A stretch of DNA of 6,220 bases, taken from the NCBI GenBank assembly GCA_945957495.1, contig CAMFLG010000203.1, forward strand, positions 1 through 6,220. The letters run 5' to 3'. Positions within the stretch are counted from its first letter, which is position 1. Each line of letters opens with the position of its first letter. Of this stretch, positions 1 through 5,226 are shown piece after piece. Origin of the DNA: an uncultured Pseudorhodobacter sp. (GTDB taxonomy: Bacteria; Pseudomonadota; Alphaproteobacteria; Rhodobacterales; Rhodobacteraceae). The notes under the pieces are model-generated. The model made no database searches, was not told the DNA's origin, and saw nothing but the letters and a program-made list of their open reading frames with translations. The translations under genes and the position numbers were made by a program.

Positions 1-747
1 GATCAGCAGCGGGCGCTGCGATTGGATCACCGATTCCAGCAGCGGAACCATCGGCTGCAGCGAAGACAGTTTCTTTTCGTGCAGCAGGATCAGCACGTCT
101 TCCAGATCAACAACCATCTTGTCGGGGTTGGTGACAAAGTAGGGCGACAGGTAGCCACGGTCGAACTGCATGCCTTCGACAACAGTGGTCTCGGTTTCCA
201 GACCCTTGTTTTCTTCGACGGTGATCACACCCTCGTTGCCGACTTTCTGCATCGCTTCGGCGATCTGACGACCGATTTCCGCTTCGCCGTTGGCCGAGAT
301 GGTGCCGACTTGTGCAACTTCGGCGGTGTCCTTGACCGGACGCGAGGCAGCCTTGATCGCAGCCACAACCTTGACCACGGCCATGTCGATGCCGCGCTTC
401 AGGTCCATCGGGTTCATCCCGGCGGCCACAGCCTTCAGGCCGTCCTTGATGATCGCTTGCGCCAGAACGGTCGCGGTGGTGGTGCCGTCGCCAGCCTCGT
501 CATTGGTGCGGGAAGCAACTTCCTTCACCATTTGCGCGCCCATGTTTTCGAACTTGTCAGCCAGTTCGATTTCCTTGGCAACCGTCACACCGTCTTTGGT
601 GATGCGGGGCGAGCCGAAGGATTTGTCGATGACAACGTTACGGCCTTTCGGGCCCAGGGTAACTTTGACAGCGTCAGCCAGGATGTTCACGCCGCGCAGC
701 ATGCGGTCGCGGGCATCGGTGTCAAAACGTACGTCTTTAGCAGCCAT
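1..747 (-). CDS. groEL: 60 kDa chaperonin GroEL, N-terminal part (gene continues past the left edge)
   Basis: This is the ATP-driven folding chaperonin of the cytoplasm, which assembles as two stacked heptameric rings and works with the GroES lid. The 249 codons present run in frame to base 1, so about 45% of a usual ~545-residue GroEL is visible. It begins MAAKDVRFDTDARDRMLRG. The nucleotide-binding segments LGPKGRNVV (residues 31-39) and GDGTTTATVL (86-95, with Asp87) are intact. The intermediate domain follows, then the start of the apical domain with YLSPYFVTNPDKM and the hydrophobic run ending QRPLLI. The start at 747 has GGAG at 756-759, 8 nt upstream. It is the second gene of the operon, 77 nt after groES. 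Codon choice is tight (CTG, GGC/GGT, GTT, GCT, AAG), as expected of a very highly expressed gene. Identification is secure. Only the paralogue number is unknown, since many alphaproteobacteria carry several groEL copies. Confidence 0.98.
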   Translation of the reverse strand, partial: MAAKDVRFDTDARDRMLRGVNILADAVKVTLGPKGRNVVIDKSFGSPRITKDGVTVAKEIELADKFENMGAQMVKEVASRTNDEAGDGTTTATVLAQAIIKDGLKAVAAGMNPMDLKRGIDMAVVKVVAAIKAASRPVKDTAEVAQVGTISANGEAEIGRQIAEAMQKVGNEGVITVEENKGLETETTVVEGMQFDRGYLSPYFVTNPDKMVVDLEDVLILLHEKKLSSLQPMVPLLESVIQSQRPLLI

Positions 748-755
748 TGTGTAGA

Positions 756-759
756 CTCC
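756..759 (-). promoter_or_regulatory. groEL ribosome binding site
   Basis: GGAG on the minus strand lies 8 nt before the groEL ATG. It supports the 747 start and shows that groEL has its own initiation site rather than relying on coupling to groES, whose stop codon is 77 nt away. Confidence 0.8.
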
Positions 760-788
760 AGTCTAAGATGTTGAAATGGAAAGCTTCC

Positions 789-812
789 GTAGGGTGCGCG
801 CTTGCACGCACC
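789..812 (+). repeat. GTAG-headed hairpin, REP-like repeat copy 1 (groES-groEL gap)
   Basis: GTAG (789-792) is followed directly by an inverted repeat, GGTGCG (793-798) and CGCACC (807-812), with an 8-nt loop. The head and the start of the stem (CCGTAGGGTG) match copy 2 at 4971-4993 base for base, while the rest of the stem differs but keeps its pairing. A GTAG head followed by a stem-loop is the layout described for REP elements mobilised by RAYT transposases; assignment to that class is an inference. It lies inside the groESL transcript, between the groES stop and the groEL ribosome binding site. No T tract follows on the minus strand, so it is not an evident terminator. Confidence 0.55.
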
Positions 813-824
813 GCACACGGCCCC

Positions 825-1112
825 TTAGGAAATGATCCCGAGGATATCGCTTTCTTTCATGATCAGCAGATCTTCGCCGTCAAGTTTCACTTCGGTGCCC
901 GACCATTTGCCGAACAGAATGCGGTCGCCAGCCTTGACCGACGGTGCGATCAGCTCGCCCGAATCCTTGCGTGCGCCCGGACCAGCCGAAACCACTTGGC
1001 CTTCTGCAGGCTTTTCTTTTGCGGTATCCGGGATGATCAGACCGCCCTTGGTCTTGTCGTCGCCTTCGATGCGGCGAACCAATACGCGGTCATGCAGCGG
1101 GGTAAATGCCAT
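825..1112 (-). CDS. groES: 10 kDa co-chaperonin GroES
   Basis: GroES is the heptameric lid that caps the GroEL folding chamber in the cytoplasm. The protein is 95 residues, the normal family length. It opens MAFTPLHDRVLVRR, and the mobile loop lies around residues 17-35 with the GroEL-contacting tripeptide in GGLIIP (23-28). The conserved core AGPGARKDSGE and KAGDRILFGKWSGTEVK follows, and the C-terminus is KESDILGIIS. The ATG at 1112 is preceded by AGGGAG (1122-1127) at 9 nt. It is the promoter-proximal gene of the groES-groEL pair, the usual order. The CIRCE operator and promoter 40-100 nt upstream indicate HrcA control. Identification is secure. Confidence 0.98.
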   Translation of the reverse strand: MAFTPLHDRVLVRRIEGDDKTKGGLIIPDTAKEKPAEGQVVSAGPGARKDSGELIAPSVKAGDRILFGKWSGTEVKLDGEDLLIMKESDILGIIS

Positions 1113-1121
1113 CTGGTTACA

Positions 1122-1127
1122 CTCCCT
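1122..1127 (-). promoter_or_regulatory. groES ribosome binding site
   Basis: AGGGAG on the minus strand lies 9 nt upstream of the groES ATG and is the only purine-rich Shine-Dalgarno match there. It fixes the start at 1112. Confidence 0.8.
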
Positions 1128-1151
1128 TGAGTTTCCAGGTTTGAATTGAGA

Positions 1152-1178
1152 TTAGCACTCATATCGGTCGAGTGCTAA
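1152..1178 (-). promoter_or_regulatory. CIRCE operator (HrcA binding site)
   Basis: The inverted repeat TTAGCACTC (1152-1160), a 9-nt spacer and GAGTGCTAA (1170-1178) match the CIRCE consensus exactly in both arms and in spacer length. CIRCE is the binding site of the heat-shock repressor HrcA. Here it starts about 9 nt downstream of the proposed -10, so it covers the expected transcription start and early leader of groESL. That is the standard position for repression. Reading the site is direct; HrcA as the ligand comes from family knowledge, since hrcA is not in the window. Confidence 0.97.
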
Positions 1179-1186
1179 CGACCGTG

Positions 1187-1215
1187 GAGGTAGGGCTTGA
1201 AACCGCGTCTGTCAA
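1187..1215 (-). promoter_or_regulatory. groESL promoter
   Basis: On the minus strand a perfect -35 TTGACA (1210-1215) is followed by a 17-nt spacer and TACCTC (1187-1192) as a weak -10. The surrounding CCCTACCTC also resembles the alphaproteobacterial RpoH-type -10 (CYTAT-like), so the site may serve the housekeeping sigma factor, the heat-shock sigma factor or both. An A/T tract at 1226-1235 lies about 10 nt upstream of the -35, where an UP element would be. CIRCE begins just downstream. The -35 is clear; the -10 and the sigma class are inferred. Confidence 0.65.
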
Positions 1216-1313
1216 CAGTCCGCTCTAAAAAATTTGTCGCGAAACCACCCGGGCCGGGCCGGTTTGCGCTTGGCCTTTGGCAGTCAAACTGCGACGCTTT
1301 GTGCGGATCAACC

Positions 1314-1319
1314 AGAGGG
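1314..1319 (+). promoter_or_regulatory. ribosome binding site that decides the TraB/GumN start
   Basis: AGAGGG ends 4 nt before the ATG at 1324. Together with the signal peptide that starts there, it argues against the upstream in-frame ATG at 1234, which would put 30 polar residues ahead of the signal sequence. No convincing -35/-10 pair was found for this gene in the 1216-1313 stretch, which it shares with the divergent groESL control region. Confidence 0.6.
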
Positions 1320-1323
1320 CCCC

Positions 1324-2316
1324 ATGCGTGCATTATTTCTGACTGTGGCCGCCGCCCTTTGGCTTGCGCCCGCAGCCCATGCCGAATGCAAAGGCCAGAA
1401 TCTGATCGCGCAGCTGTCGCCGGACGCACAGGCGGCGTTGCGATCGCAGGCCGCAGAATATCCCTACGGATCAGGCAATTACTGGCAGGCCACCCGTGGG
1501 GATCAGGTGATTCATCTCATCGGCACCTATCACATGGACGACCCGCGCCACGCAGCCACCCTCGCCGCCCTTACCCCGGCCTTGGATGCCGCCTCCATCC
1601 TGTTGGTCGAAGCCGGACCCAAGGAAGAAGCCGCGCTGAAATCCCATATGGCCGCCCACCCAGAAATTCTGGTCAACACCGATGGCCCCACCCTGCCAGA
1701 GCTGCTGTCCCCCACCGAATGGGCTGCGCTTTCCACGGCAATGACCGCCCGCGGCGTGCCCGCCTTCATGGCCGCCAAGTTCCGGCCCTGGTATATCTCG
1801 GTCATGCTGGGCATCCCGCCTTGCGCTGTCGCAGACGCGGCCACAGCCCGGGGGCTGGATGGCATGCTGCAAGACGCCGCCGCCGAACAGGGCATTCCGG
1901 TGCAGGCGCTGGAGCCCTATGACACCATCTTCGGCATCTTCGATCAGATGACGCTGCAGGATCAGCTGGACATGATCACCACCGCCCTTGCCACCGAAGA
2001 CCAGTCCGATGACATGGCCGCCACCCTGGCCGACACCTATTTCGATCAGGAAAGCCGCCTCTTGTGGGAATTCAGCCGCCTGCAGGCGCTGGATCAACCC
2101 GGCTACACCCCCGAACGCGTGGACAGCGACTTTGCCGAAATGGAAAAGGCGCTGATGAGCGACCGCAATCAGGCGTGGATTCCGGTGATCGAGGCGGCGG
2201 CGGCAAAAGGCCCGGTCTTTGCCGGATTTGGCGCGCTGCACCTGTCCGGCGAAAAGGGCGTGCTGAACCTCTTGGCACAAGACGGCTACACCATCACGCA
2301 ATTGCCGCTGCCATGA
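1324..2316 (+). CDS. exported TraB/GumN family protein (TIKI-like putative metalloprotease)
   Basis: The protein is 330 residues. A Sec signal peptide is clear (MRALFLTVAAALWLAPAAHA, then EC), so it should act in the periplasm or be secreted. Family marks are the two GxxH motifs that flank the fold: GTYH (67-70, in HLIGTYHMDD) and GALH (303-306, in FAGFGALHLSGEKG). An acidic residue after a hydrophobic strand (LLVE, Glu96) and the closing GYTITQLPLP are also typical. In animal TIKI proteins two GxxH motifs and a glutamate form a metalloprotease site; for bacterial members the substrate is unknown. Cys22 and Cys167 could form a disulphide. An in-frame ATG at 1234 would add 30 residues, but the signal peptide and AGAGGG (1314-1319) support 1324. 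Its TGA overlaps the ATG of the next gene. The family is well supported; protease activity is inference. Confidence 0.85.
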   Translation: MRALFLTVAAALWLAPAAHAECKGQNLIAQLSPDAQAALRSQAAEYPYGSGNYWQATRGDQVIHLIGTYHMDDPRHAATLAALTPALDAASILLVEAGPKEEAALKSHMAAHPEILVNTDGPTLPELLSPTEWAALSTAMTARGVPAFMAAKFRPWYISVMLGIPPCAVADAATARGLDGMLQDAAAEQGIPVQALEPYDTIFGIFDQMTLQDQLDMITTALATEDQSDDMAATLADTYFDQESRLLWEFSRLQALDQPGYTPERVDSDFAEMEKALMSDRNQAWIPVIEAAAAKGPVFAGFGALHLSGEKGVLNLLAQDGYTITQLPLP

Positions 2317-3062
2317 TCCTGCCGGGCCATTGCGTCACCCGCCTCTTTGTGCTGGATTTCGGCAGCTTCGATGTCGGCCCCGGCAAGCGCCGCATCGGCA
2401 TCCCCGGCTTTCTGCTGCAAACCGACAGGGGCGCGAATATCCTTGTCGATACCGGCTTTGACCCCGCCTATGCCGCCGATTACGCCGCAGCGGACGCCCG
2501 CGACCGGCTTTCCGATTTTGGCCGCCTGATCGACTTCACCGCCGCCCAAACCGCCGCAGGCCAGCTTGCCCTGCTGGGCCTTACCCCCGCCGACATCACC
2601 CATGTCATCCTGACCCACGGCCATATCGACCATGTCGGATCGCTGCCGCTGTTCAGCTGCCCGATCATCCTGACCGAAACCGAACGCAGCCTGCCCCGCC
2701 CGATCTACTGGCACGCCTCGCAGCCGATCGCCTGGCCCGCCGCGCCCTATGTCGAAATCACCGCCGAAACGAGCCTCTGCCAAGGTGTCCACCTGATCCC
2801 CACTCCCGGCCACACGCCGGGGCACCTGTCGCTGCTGGTCACAATCGCAGACACCACGCTGATCCTCGCCGCCGACGCCATCAACCGTGCCTCAGAACCT
2901 GCCGAAGGCTTCCCCGACGCAATGGACCCCGCCCTTGCCGCCACCTCCGCCGCGCGGCTATTCGATCTGCAACGCAGGCATGGCGCCGAAATCCTTTACG
3001 GCCACGACCCCGCACAATGGTCCCGTCTGCCGAAAGCCCCCCTTGCCCTGGCGGGCGCGTGA
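2313..3062 (+). CDS. metallo-beta-lactamase-fold hydrolase, AiiA/AttM (N-acyl homoserine lactonase)-like
   Basis: The protein is 249 residues, close to the 250-280 of AHL lactonases, with no signal peptide, so it is cytoplasmic. The dinuclear metal site is complete: THGHIDH (His102, His104, Asp106, His107), His167 in PTPGHTPGH, Asp188 in LAADAIN and His231 in YGHDPAQW. The early strand NILVDTGFDP, the C-terminal stretch DPALAATSAARL and the GHDxxQ ending match Bacillus AiiA in order and spacing, so this subfamily fits better than glyoxalase II or RNase Z. The AiiA catalytic Tyr194, three residues after the bridging Asp, is Asn191 here. The ATG at 2313 overlaps the preceding TGA (ATGA) and has only a weak ribosome site, implying translational coupling. 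The fold and metal site are secure. Lactone hydrolysis is possible but unproven; other small esters or lactones are equally open. Confidence 0.85.
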   Translation: MILPGHCVTRLFVLDFGSFDVGPGKRRIGIPGFLLQTDRGANILVDTGFDPAYAADYAAADARDRLSDFGRLIDFTAAQTAAGQLALLGLTPADITHVILTHGHIDHVGSLPLFSCPIILTETERSLPRPIYWHASQPIAWPAAPYVEITAETSLCQGVHLIPTPGHTPGHLSLLVTIADTTLILAADAINRASEPAEGFPDAMDPALAATSAARLFDLQRRHGAEILYGHDPAQWSRLPKAPLALAGA

Positions 3063-3922
3063 TGGCCGATCAAAGCCACCGCACGGGTATTCTGCTGATG
3101 CTGGGCGCGACCTTGGCGTGGAGCACCGCCGGCCTCTTCGCCCGCGCTATCCCGCTCGATACCCCCACCGTGATCTTCTGGCGTGGCATGTTCGGCGCGG
3201 CGGGTTTGATCGGCCTTCTGATCGCCATGAAGGGTCTTTCGGGCCTGCGTGATTTCACCCGACTGGGCTGGGCAGGGGCCGCCTATGCCTTTGCCTCGGG
3301 CATCGGCGTGCTCAGCTTTGTCGGCGCGCTGAAATCCACCACCATCGCCCATGTCGCCATCATCTACGCGACAGTCCCCTTCGCCGCCGCCGCCCTTGGC
3401 TGGCTGTTCTTGCGCGAAAAACCCTCCCGCGCGGCCATCGCCGCCTCCACCGCCGCGTTGATCGGGGCGGCTACCATGGTGGGTTTTGGCGGCGACGGCG
3501 CGCTGTTCGGCGATGCTCTGGCCGTGATCATGGTGCTGGCCATGGCCGCAATGATCGTGATTGCGCGCGGCAACCCCGATCTTCCCACCCTCGCCGCGGG
3601 CGCCTTGTCCACCATCTGGGCGCCGCTGGTCTGCCTGCCCTTCGCCACCACCGCCGGGCTGACCGCGCAAAACATGGCACTGATCGCGGGCTTTGGCCTG
3701 ATCAACTCGACTTTGGGCTTTGCCCTGTTCATCTACGGCTCGCGCAAACTGCCCCCCGTCGAAACCGCGCTTCTGTCTGCGCTGGAAACTCCGATGACGC
3801 CGCTGTGGGTCTGGCTGGTGTTCGGCGAAACCCCGACCATGCCCACGCTCATCGGCGGCCTGACCGTGCTGACCGCCGTGCTGTGCTACATCCACTATGA
3901 AAACCGCCCGAACCGACAATAG
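3062..3922 (+). CDS. EamA (DMT superfamily) inner-membrane transporter
   Basis: The protein is 286 residues, the usual EamA length, and is very hydrophobic with about ten helices in two repeats. Repeat 1 spans about 9-141, with helices near 9-29, 36-56, 71-91, 94-116 and 122-142. Repeat 2 spans about 150-278, with helices near 149-168, 176-196, 205-226, 233-253 and 262-278. Family signatures are RGMFG after helix 2, ALKSTTIAHVAIIYATVP then LGWLFLREKPS at the end of repeat 1, and the mirrored LLSALETPMTPLWVWLVFGE in repeat 2. These proteins export or exchange metabolites (amino acids, nucleosides, other small molecules); the substrate cannot be read from sequence. The ATG at 3062 shares one base with the previous TGA (TGATG), so it is probably co-translated with the hydrolase. 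An in-frame start at 3017 would overlap that gene by 46 nt and is less likely. Confidence 0.88.
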   Translation: MADQSHRTGILLMLGATLAWSTAGLFARAIPLDTPTVIFWRGMFGAAGLIGLLIAMKGLSGLRDFTRLGWAGAAYAFASGIGVLSFVGALKSTTIAHVAIIYATVPFAAAALGWLFLREKPSRAAIAASTAALIGAATMVGFGGDGALFGDALAVIMVLAMAAMIVIARGNPDLPTLAAGALSTIWAPLVCLPFATTAGLTAQNMALIAGFGLINSTLGFALFIYGSRKLPPVETALLSALETPMTPLWVWLVFGETPTMPTLIGGLTVLTAVLCYIHYENRPNRQ

Positions 3923-3944
3923 CTGCCCCTCGCGATACCAAATT

Positions 3945-3959
3945 TGCCGCAATGCAGCA
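3945..3959. promoter_or_regulatory. TGC-rich near-palindrome upstream of the ppaC promoter
   Basis: TGCCGCAATGCAGCA is a 15-nt imperfect palindrome: 7-nt arms around a central A with one mismatched pair. It lies 26 nt upstream of the ppaC -35 and just after the EamA stop. It agrees with the sequence at 6203-6217 at 11 of 15 positions (shared form TGCYGCAnnGCARCA). Read on the minus strand it contains CTGC-ATT-GCGG, one base off the CTGC-N3-GCAG form I recall for PhaR of Rhodobacter. Function is a guess. Confidence 0.3.
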
Positions 3960-3985
3960 TTTCCGCGCACCCTGCCCCGCCCCGC

Positions 3986-4014
3986 GTGACAAATCCGCCG
4001 CCCGGCCCTATAGA
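3986..4014 (+). promoter_or_regulatory. ppaC promoter
   Basis: GTGACA (3986-3991), a 17-nt spacer and TATAGA (4009-4014) make a good sigma-70-type promoter, with five of six -35 and four of six -10 matches. The expected start near 4020-4022 gives a leader of about 26 nt containing AAGG (4033-4036) 10 nt before the ppaC ATG. The promoter makes ppaC a transcription unit separate from the three genes upstream, although no terminator is visible between them. Confidence 0.7.
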
Positions 4015-4046
4015 GGCCGCAAATCCTCAGCCAAGGCACATTCCCA

Positions 4047-4967
4047 ATGACCACACTCGTTTTCGGCCATAAATCCCCCGACACCGACGCCACCCTCTCC
4101 GCGATCATCTGGGCCTGGTATTTGACCAACATGCGCGGTGGTGATGCTTCCCCGCGCCTCTTGGGCGAACCGAACACCGAAGCCATGTTCGTGCTGAAAC
4201 ATTGGGGCTTTGAAAAGCCGGAAATCATCGCCGATGTCAGCGCCTCGGATCGTGTGGTCATCGTTGATACCAACAACCCGGCGGAACTGCCGCCTTCGAT
4301 CAATGATGCGACGATCATGGCCATCATCGACCATCACATGCTGGTCGGCGGGCTAAAAACCAAGACGCCGATCAATGTGATCATGCGCCCGCTCGCCTGC
4401 ACCGCGACCGTGATGCATGACCTCATCGGCGAAAACGTTGCCAATCTGCCGCGCGAGATCAAGGGCGCGATGCTGTCCTGCATCCTGTCGGACACGCTGG
4501 AATTCCGCTCGCCCACCACGACAGACCACGACCGCGCCGTGGCGGAAAAGCTGGCCGCCGATCTGGGCGTGTCGATCCCCGAGCTTGCCGCCGAAATGTT
4601 TGCGGCGAAATCCGACGTTTCGGCGTTCTCGGACGCGGAACTGCTGCGTATGGACAGCAAGGAATACAACGTCGCGGGCCGCGAACTGCGCGTCTCGGTG
4701 CTGGAAACCACCTCGCCCAAAACCGTGCTGGACCGCAAGGCGTCCCTGATGGCCTCGATGCCCGAAGTCGCCAAACAGGATGGCGCCGATCAGGTGCTGC
4801 TCTTCGTCATCGACATCCTGCGCGAAGAAGCCACCCTGCTGGTGCCGAATGATCTGGTCAAGCAACTGGCAGAGGCGTCTTTCGGCGTATCTGTCTCTGG
4901 CGACACCGTGGTTATCCCCGGCCTGATGAGCCGCAAAAAGCAGATCATCCCGGCGCTGACGCTCTGA
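4047..4967 (+). CDS. ppaC: manganese-dependent (family II) inorganic pyrophosphatase
   Basis: PpaC hydrolyses pyrophosphate to two phosphates in the cytoplasm, pulling biosynthetic reactions forward. It is a DHH-family enzyme unrelated to the common family I Ppa. The protein is 306 residues, the family norm. All metal ligands are visible: GHKSPDTDA (His8, Asp12, Asp14), VDTN (Asp74), IDHH (Asp95, His96, His97) and SDT (Asp149). The C-terminal DHHA2 domain carries the substrate-binding SRKKQ (295-299) near the end, IIPALTL. The ATG at 4047 has AAGG 10 nt upstream and is driven by its own promoter. A hairpin terminator follows at 5007-5031, so this is probably a monocistronic unit. Family II enzymes are best known from Firmicutes and are also found in Rhodobacter relatives. 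Identification is secure. Confidence 0.97.
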   Translation: MTTLVFGHKSPDTDATLSAIIWAWYLTNMRGGDASPRLLGEPNTEAMFVLKHWGFEKPEIIADVSASDRVVIVDTNNPAELPPSINDATIMAIIDHHMLVGGLKTKTPINVIMRPLACTATVMHDLIGENVANLPREIKGAMLSCILSDTLEFRSPTTTDHDRAVAEKLAADLGVSIPELAAEMFAAKSDVSAFSDAELLRMDSKEYNVAGRELRVSVLETTSPKTVLDRKASLMASMPEVAKQDGADQVLLFVIDILREEATLLVPNDLVKQLAEASFGVSVSGDTVVIPGLMSRKKQIIPALTL

Positions 4968-4970
4968 CCC

Positions 4971-4993
4971 GTAGGGTGGGCAATCTGCCCACC
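4971..4993 (+). repeat. GTAG-headed hairpin, REP-like repeat copy 2 (after ppaC)
   Basis: GTAG (4971-4974) is followed by a perfect 8-bp stem, GGTGGGCA (4975-4982) and TGCCCACC (4986-4993), with a 3-nt loop. It starts 4 nt after the ppaC stop. It shares CCGTAGGGTG with copy 1 at 789-812, and the lower stem varies with compensated pairs. No T tract follows, and a separate proper terminator comes next, so this is a repeat element rather than the terminator. The REP class is inferred from layout. Confidence 0.6.
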
Positions 4994-5006
4994 TTCCGCA
5001 AAAGCC

Positions 5007-5031
5007 AGGGGCCGGGACATCCCGGCCCTTT
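5007..5031 (+). terminator. rho-independent terminator of ppaC
   Basis: GGGCCGGG (5009-5016) pairs with CCCGGCCC (5021-5028) in a perfect 8-bp G+C stem with an ACAT loop. It is extended by G-T and A-T pairs (5008-5029, 5007-5030) and followed by a short TTT. An A-rich stretch (AAAA, 5000-5003) precedes it. It lies 39 nt after the ppaC stop. The T tract is short, as is common in GC-rich alphaproteobacteria. Confidence 0.75.
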
Positions 5032-5159
5032 CGCTGATCGCTCCGGCGCCGCCATCTGACAGCTCCACCAGCGCCCTTGCGACACGCCCGCTGCTCCGCC
5101 CGGAATGACAGATCAGCATCAGGTCGCGCCCATCGGCCAGATCCGCCCGCACGCAAAGC

Positions 5160-5188
5160 TTGGATTCCGCAGGCGCGGGTGCGATACC
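5160..5188 (+). promoter_or_regulatory. possible promoter of the HAD hydrolase gene
   Basis: TTGGAT (5160-5165), 17 nt and GATACC (5183-5188) is the best -35/-10 pair seen between the ppaC terminator and the HAD gene, with three of six matches in each box. It would give a leader of about 30 nt. It is weak, and is offered because the strong terminator upstream means this gene needs a promoter here. Confidence 0.3.
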
Positions 5189-5214
5189 CGGCCAACTTGC
5201 CGCGAACCCCAGTC

Positions 5215-5220
5215 AGAAGG
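5215..5220 (+). promoter_or_regulatory. ribosome binding site that decides the HAD gene start
   Basis: AGAAGG lies 6 nt before the ATG at 5227, ahead of the first residues that fit the HAD fold (ISDSYDAVLCDLWG). It rules in favour of this start over in-frame codons as far back as 5077. Confidence 0.75.
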
Positions 5221-5226
5221 CCCGAC

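Noticed and set aside
22..774. A 250-codon plus-strand open frame across groEL.
   Set aside because: It is exactly antisense to strongly biased groEL codons, and its residues (His, Phe, Asp, Val rich) show no family pattern. The minus-strand GroEL translation is unambiguous.
1242..1265. An imperfect GC-rich dyad (AAACC ... GGTTT) between the groES promoter and the TraB/GumN gene, considered as a terminator.
   Set aside because: The inner stem is mismatched and the loop placement is ambiguous. The A/T tract is about 10 nt away rather than adjacent, and no gene on either strand ends here.
1471..2301. A 276-codon minus-strand open frame opposite the TraB/GumN gene.
   Set aside because: It is a Gly/His/Gln-rich antisense shadow with no domain and no ribosome site, while the plus-strand gene has a signal peptide and both family motifs.
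2996..4327. A 443-codon minus-strand open frame opposite the EamA gene, the ppaC promoter and the start of ppaC.
   Set aside because: It is Gly/His/Gln/Arg-rich low-complexity sequence, as expected from the antisense of GC-rich codons. It has no recognisable domain and overlaps two well-supported genes.
4971..4993. The hairpin after ppaC considered as the ppaC terminator.
   Set aside because: No T run follows it, and a stronger G+C stem with a T tract at 5007-5031 fits that role. Its GTAG head matches the repeat in the groES-groEL gap.
5037..5205. A minus-strand open frame with CHSGRSSGRVARAL, resembling a rhodanese active-site loop, in the ppaC-HAD gap.
   Set aside because: The loop departs from the rhodanese CxxGxRS form, and the flanking residues match neither the strand before nor the helix and glycine turn after it. 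The frame starts at GTG after a nearby stop, has no ribosome site and reads on through the ppaC terminator. A chance frame or a very decayed remnant is more likely.
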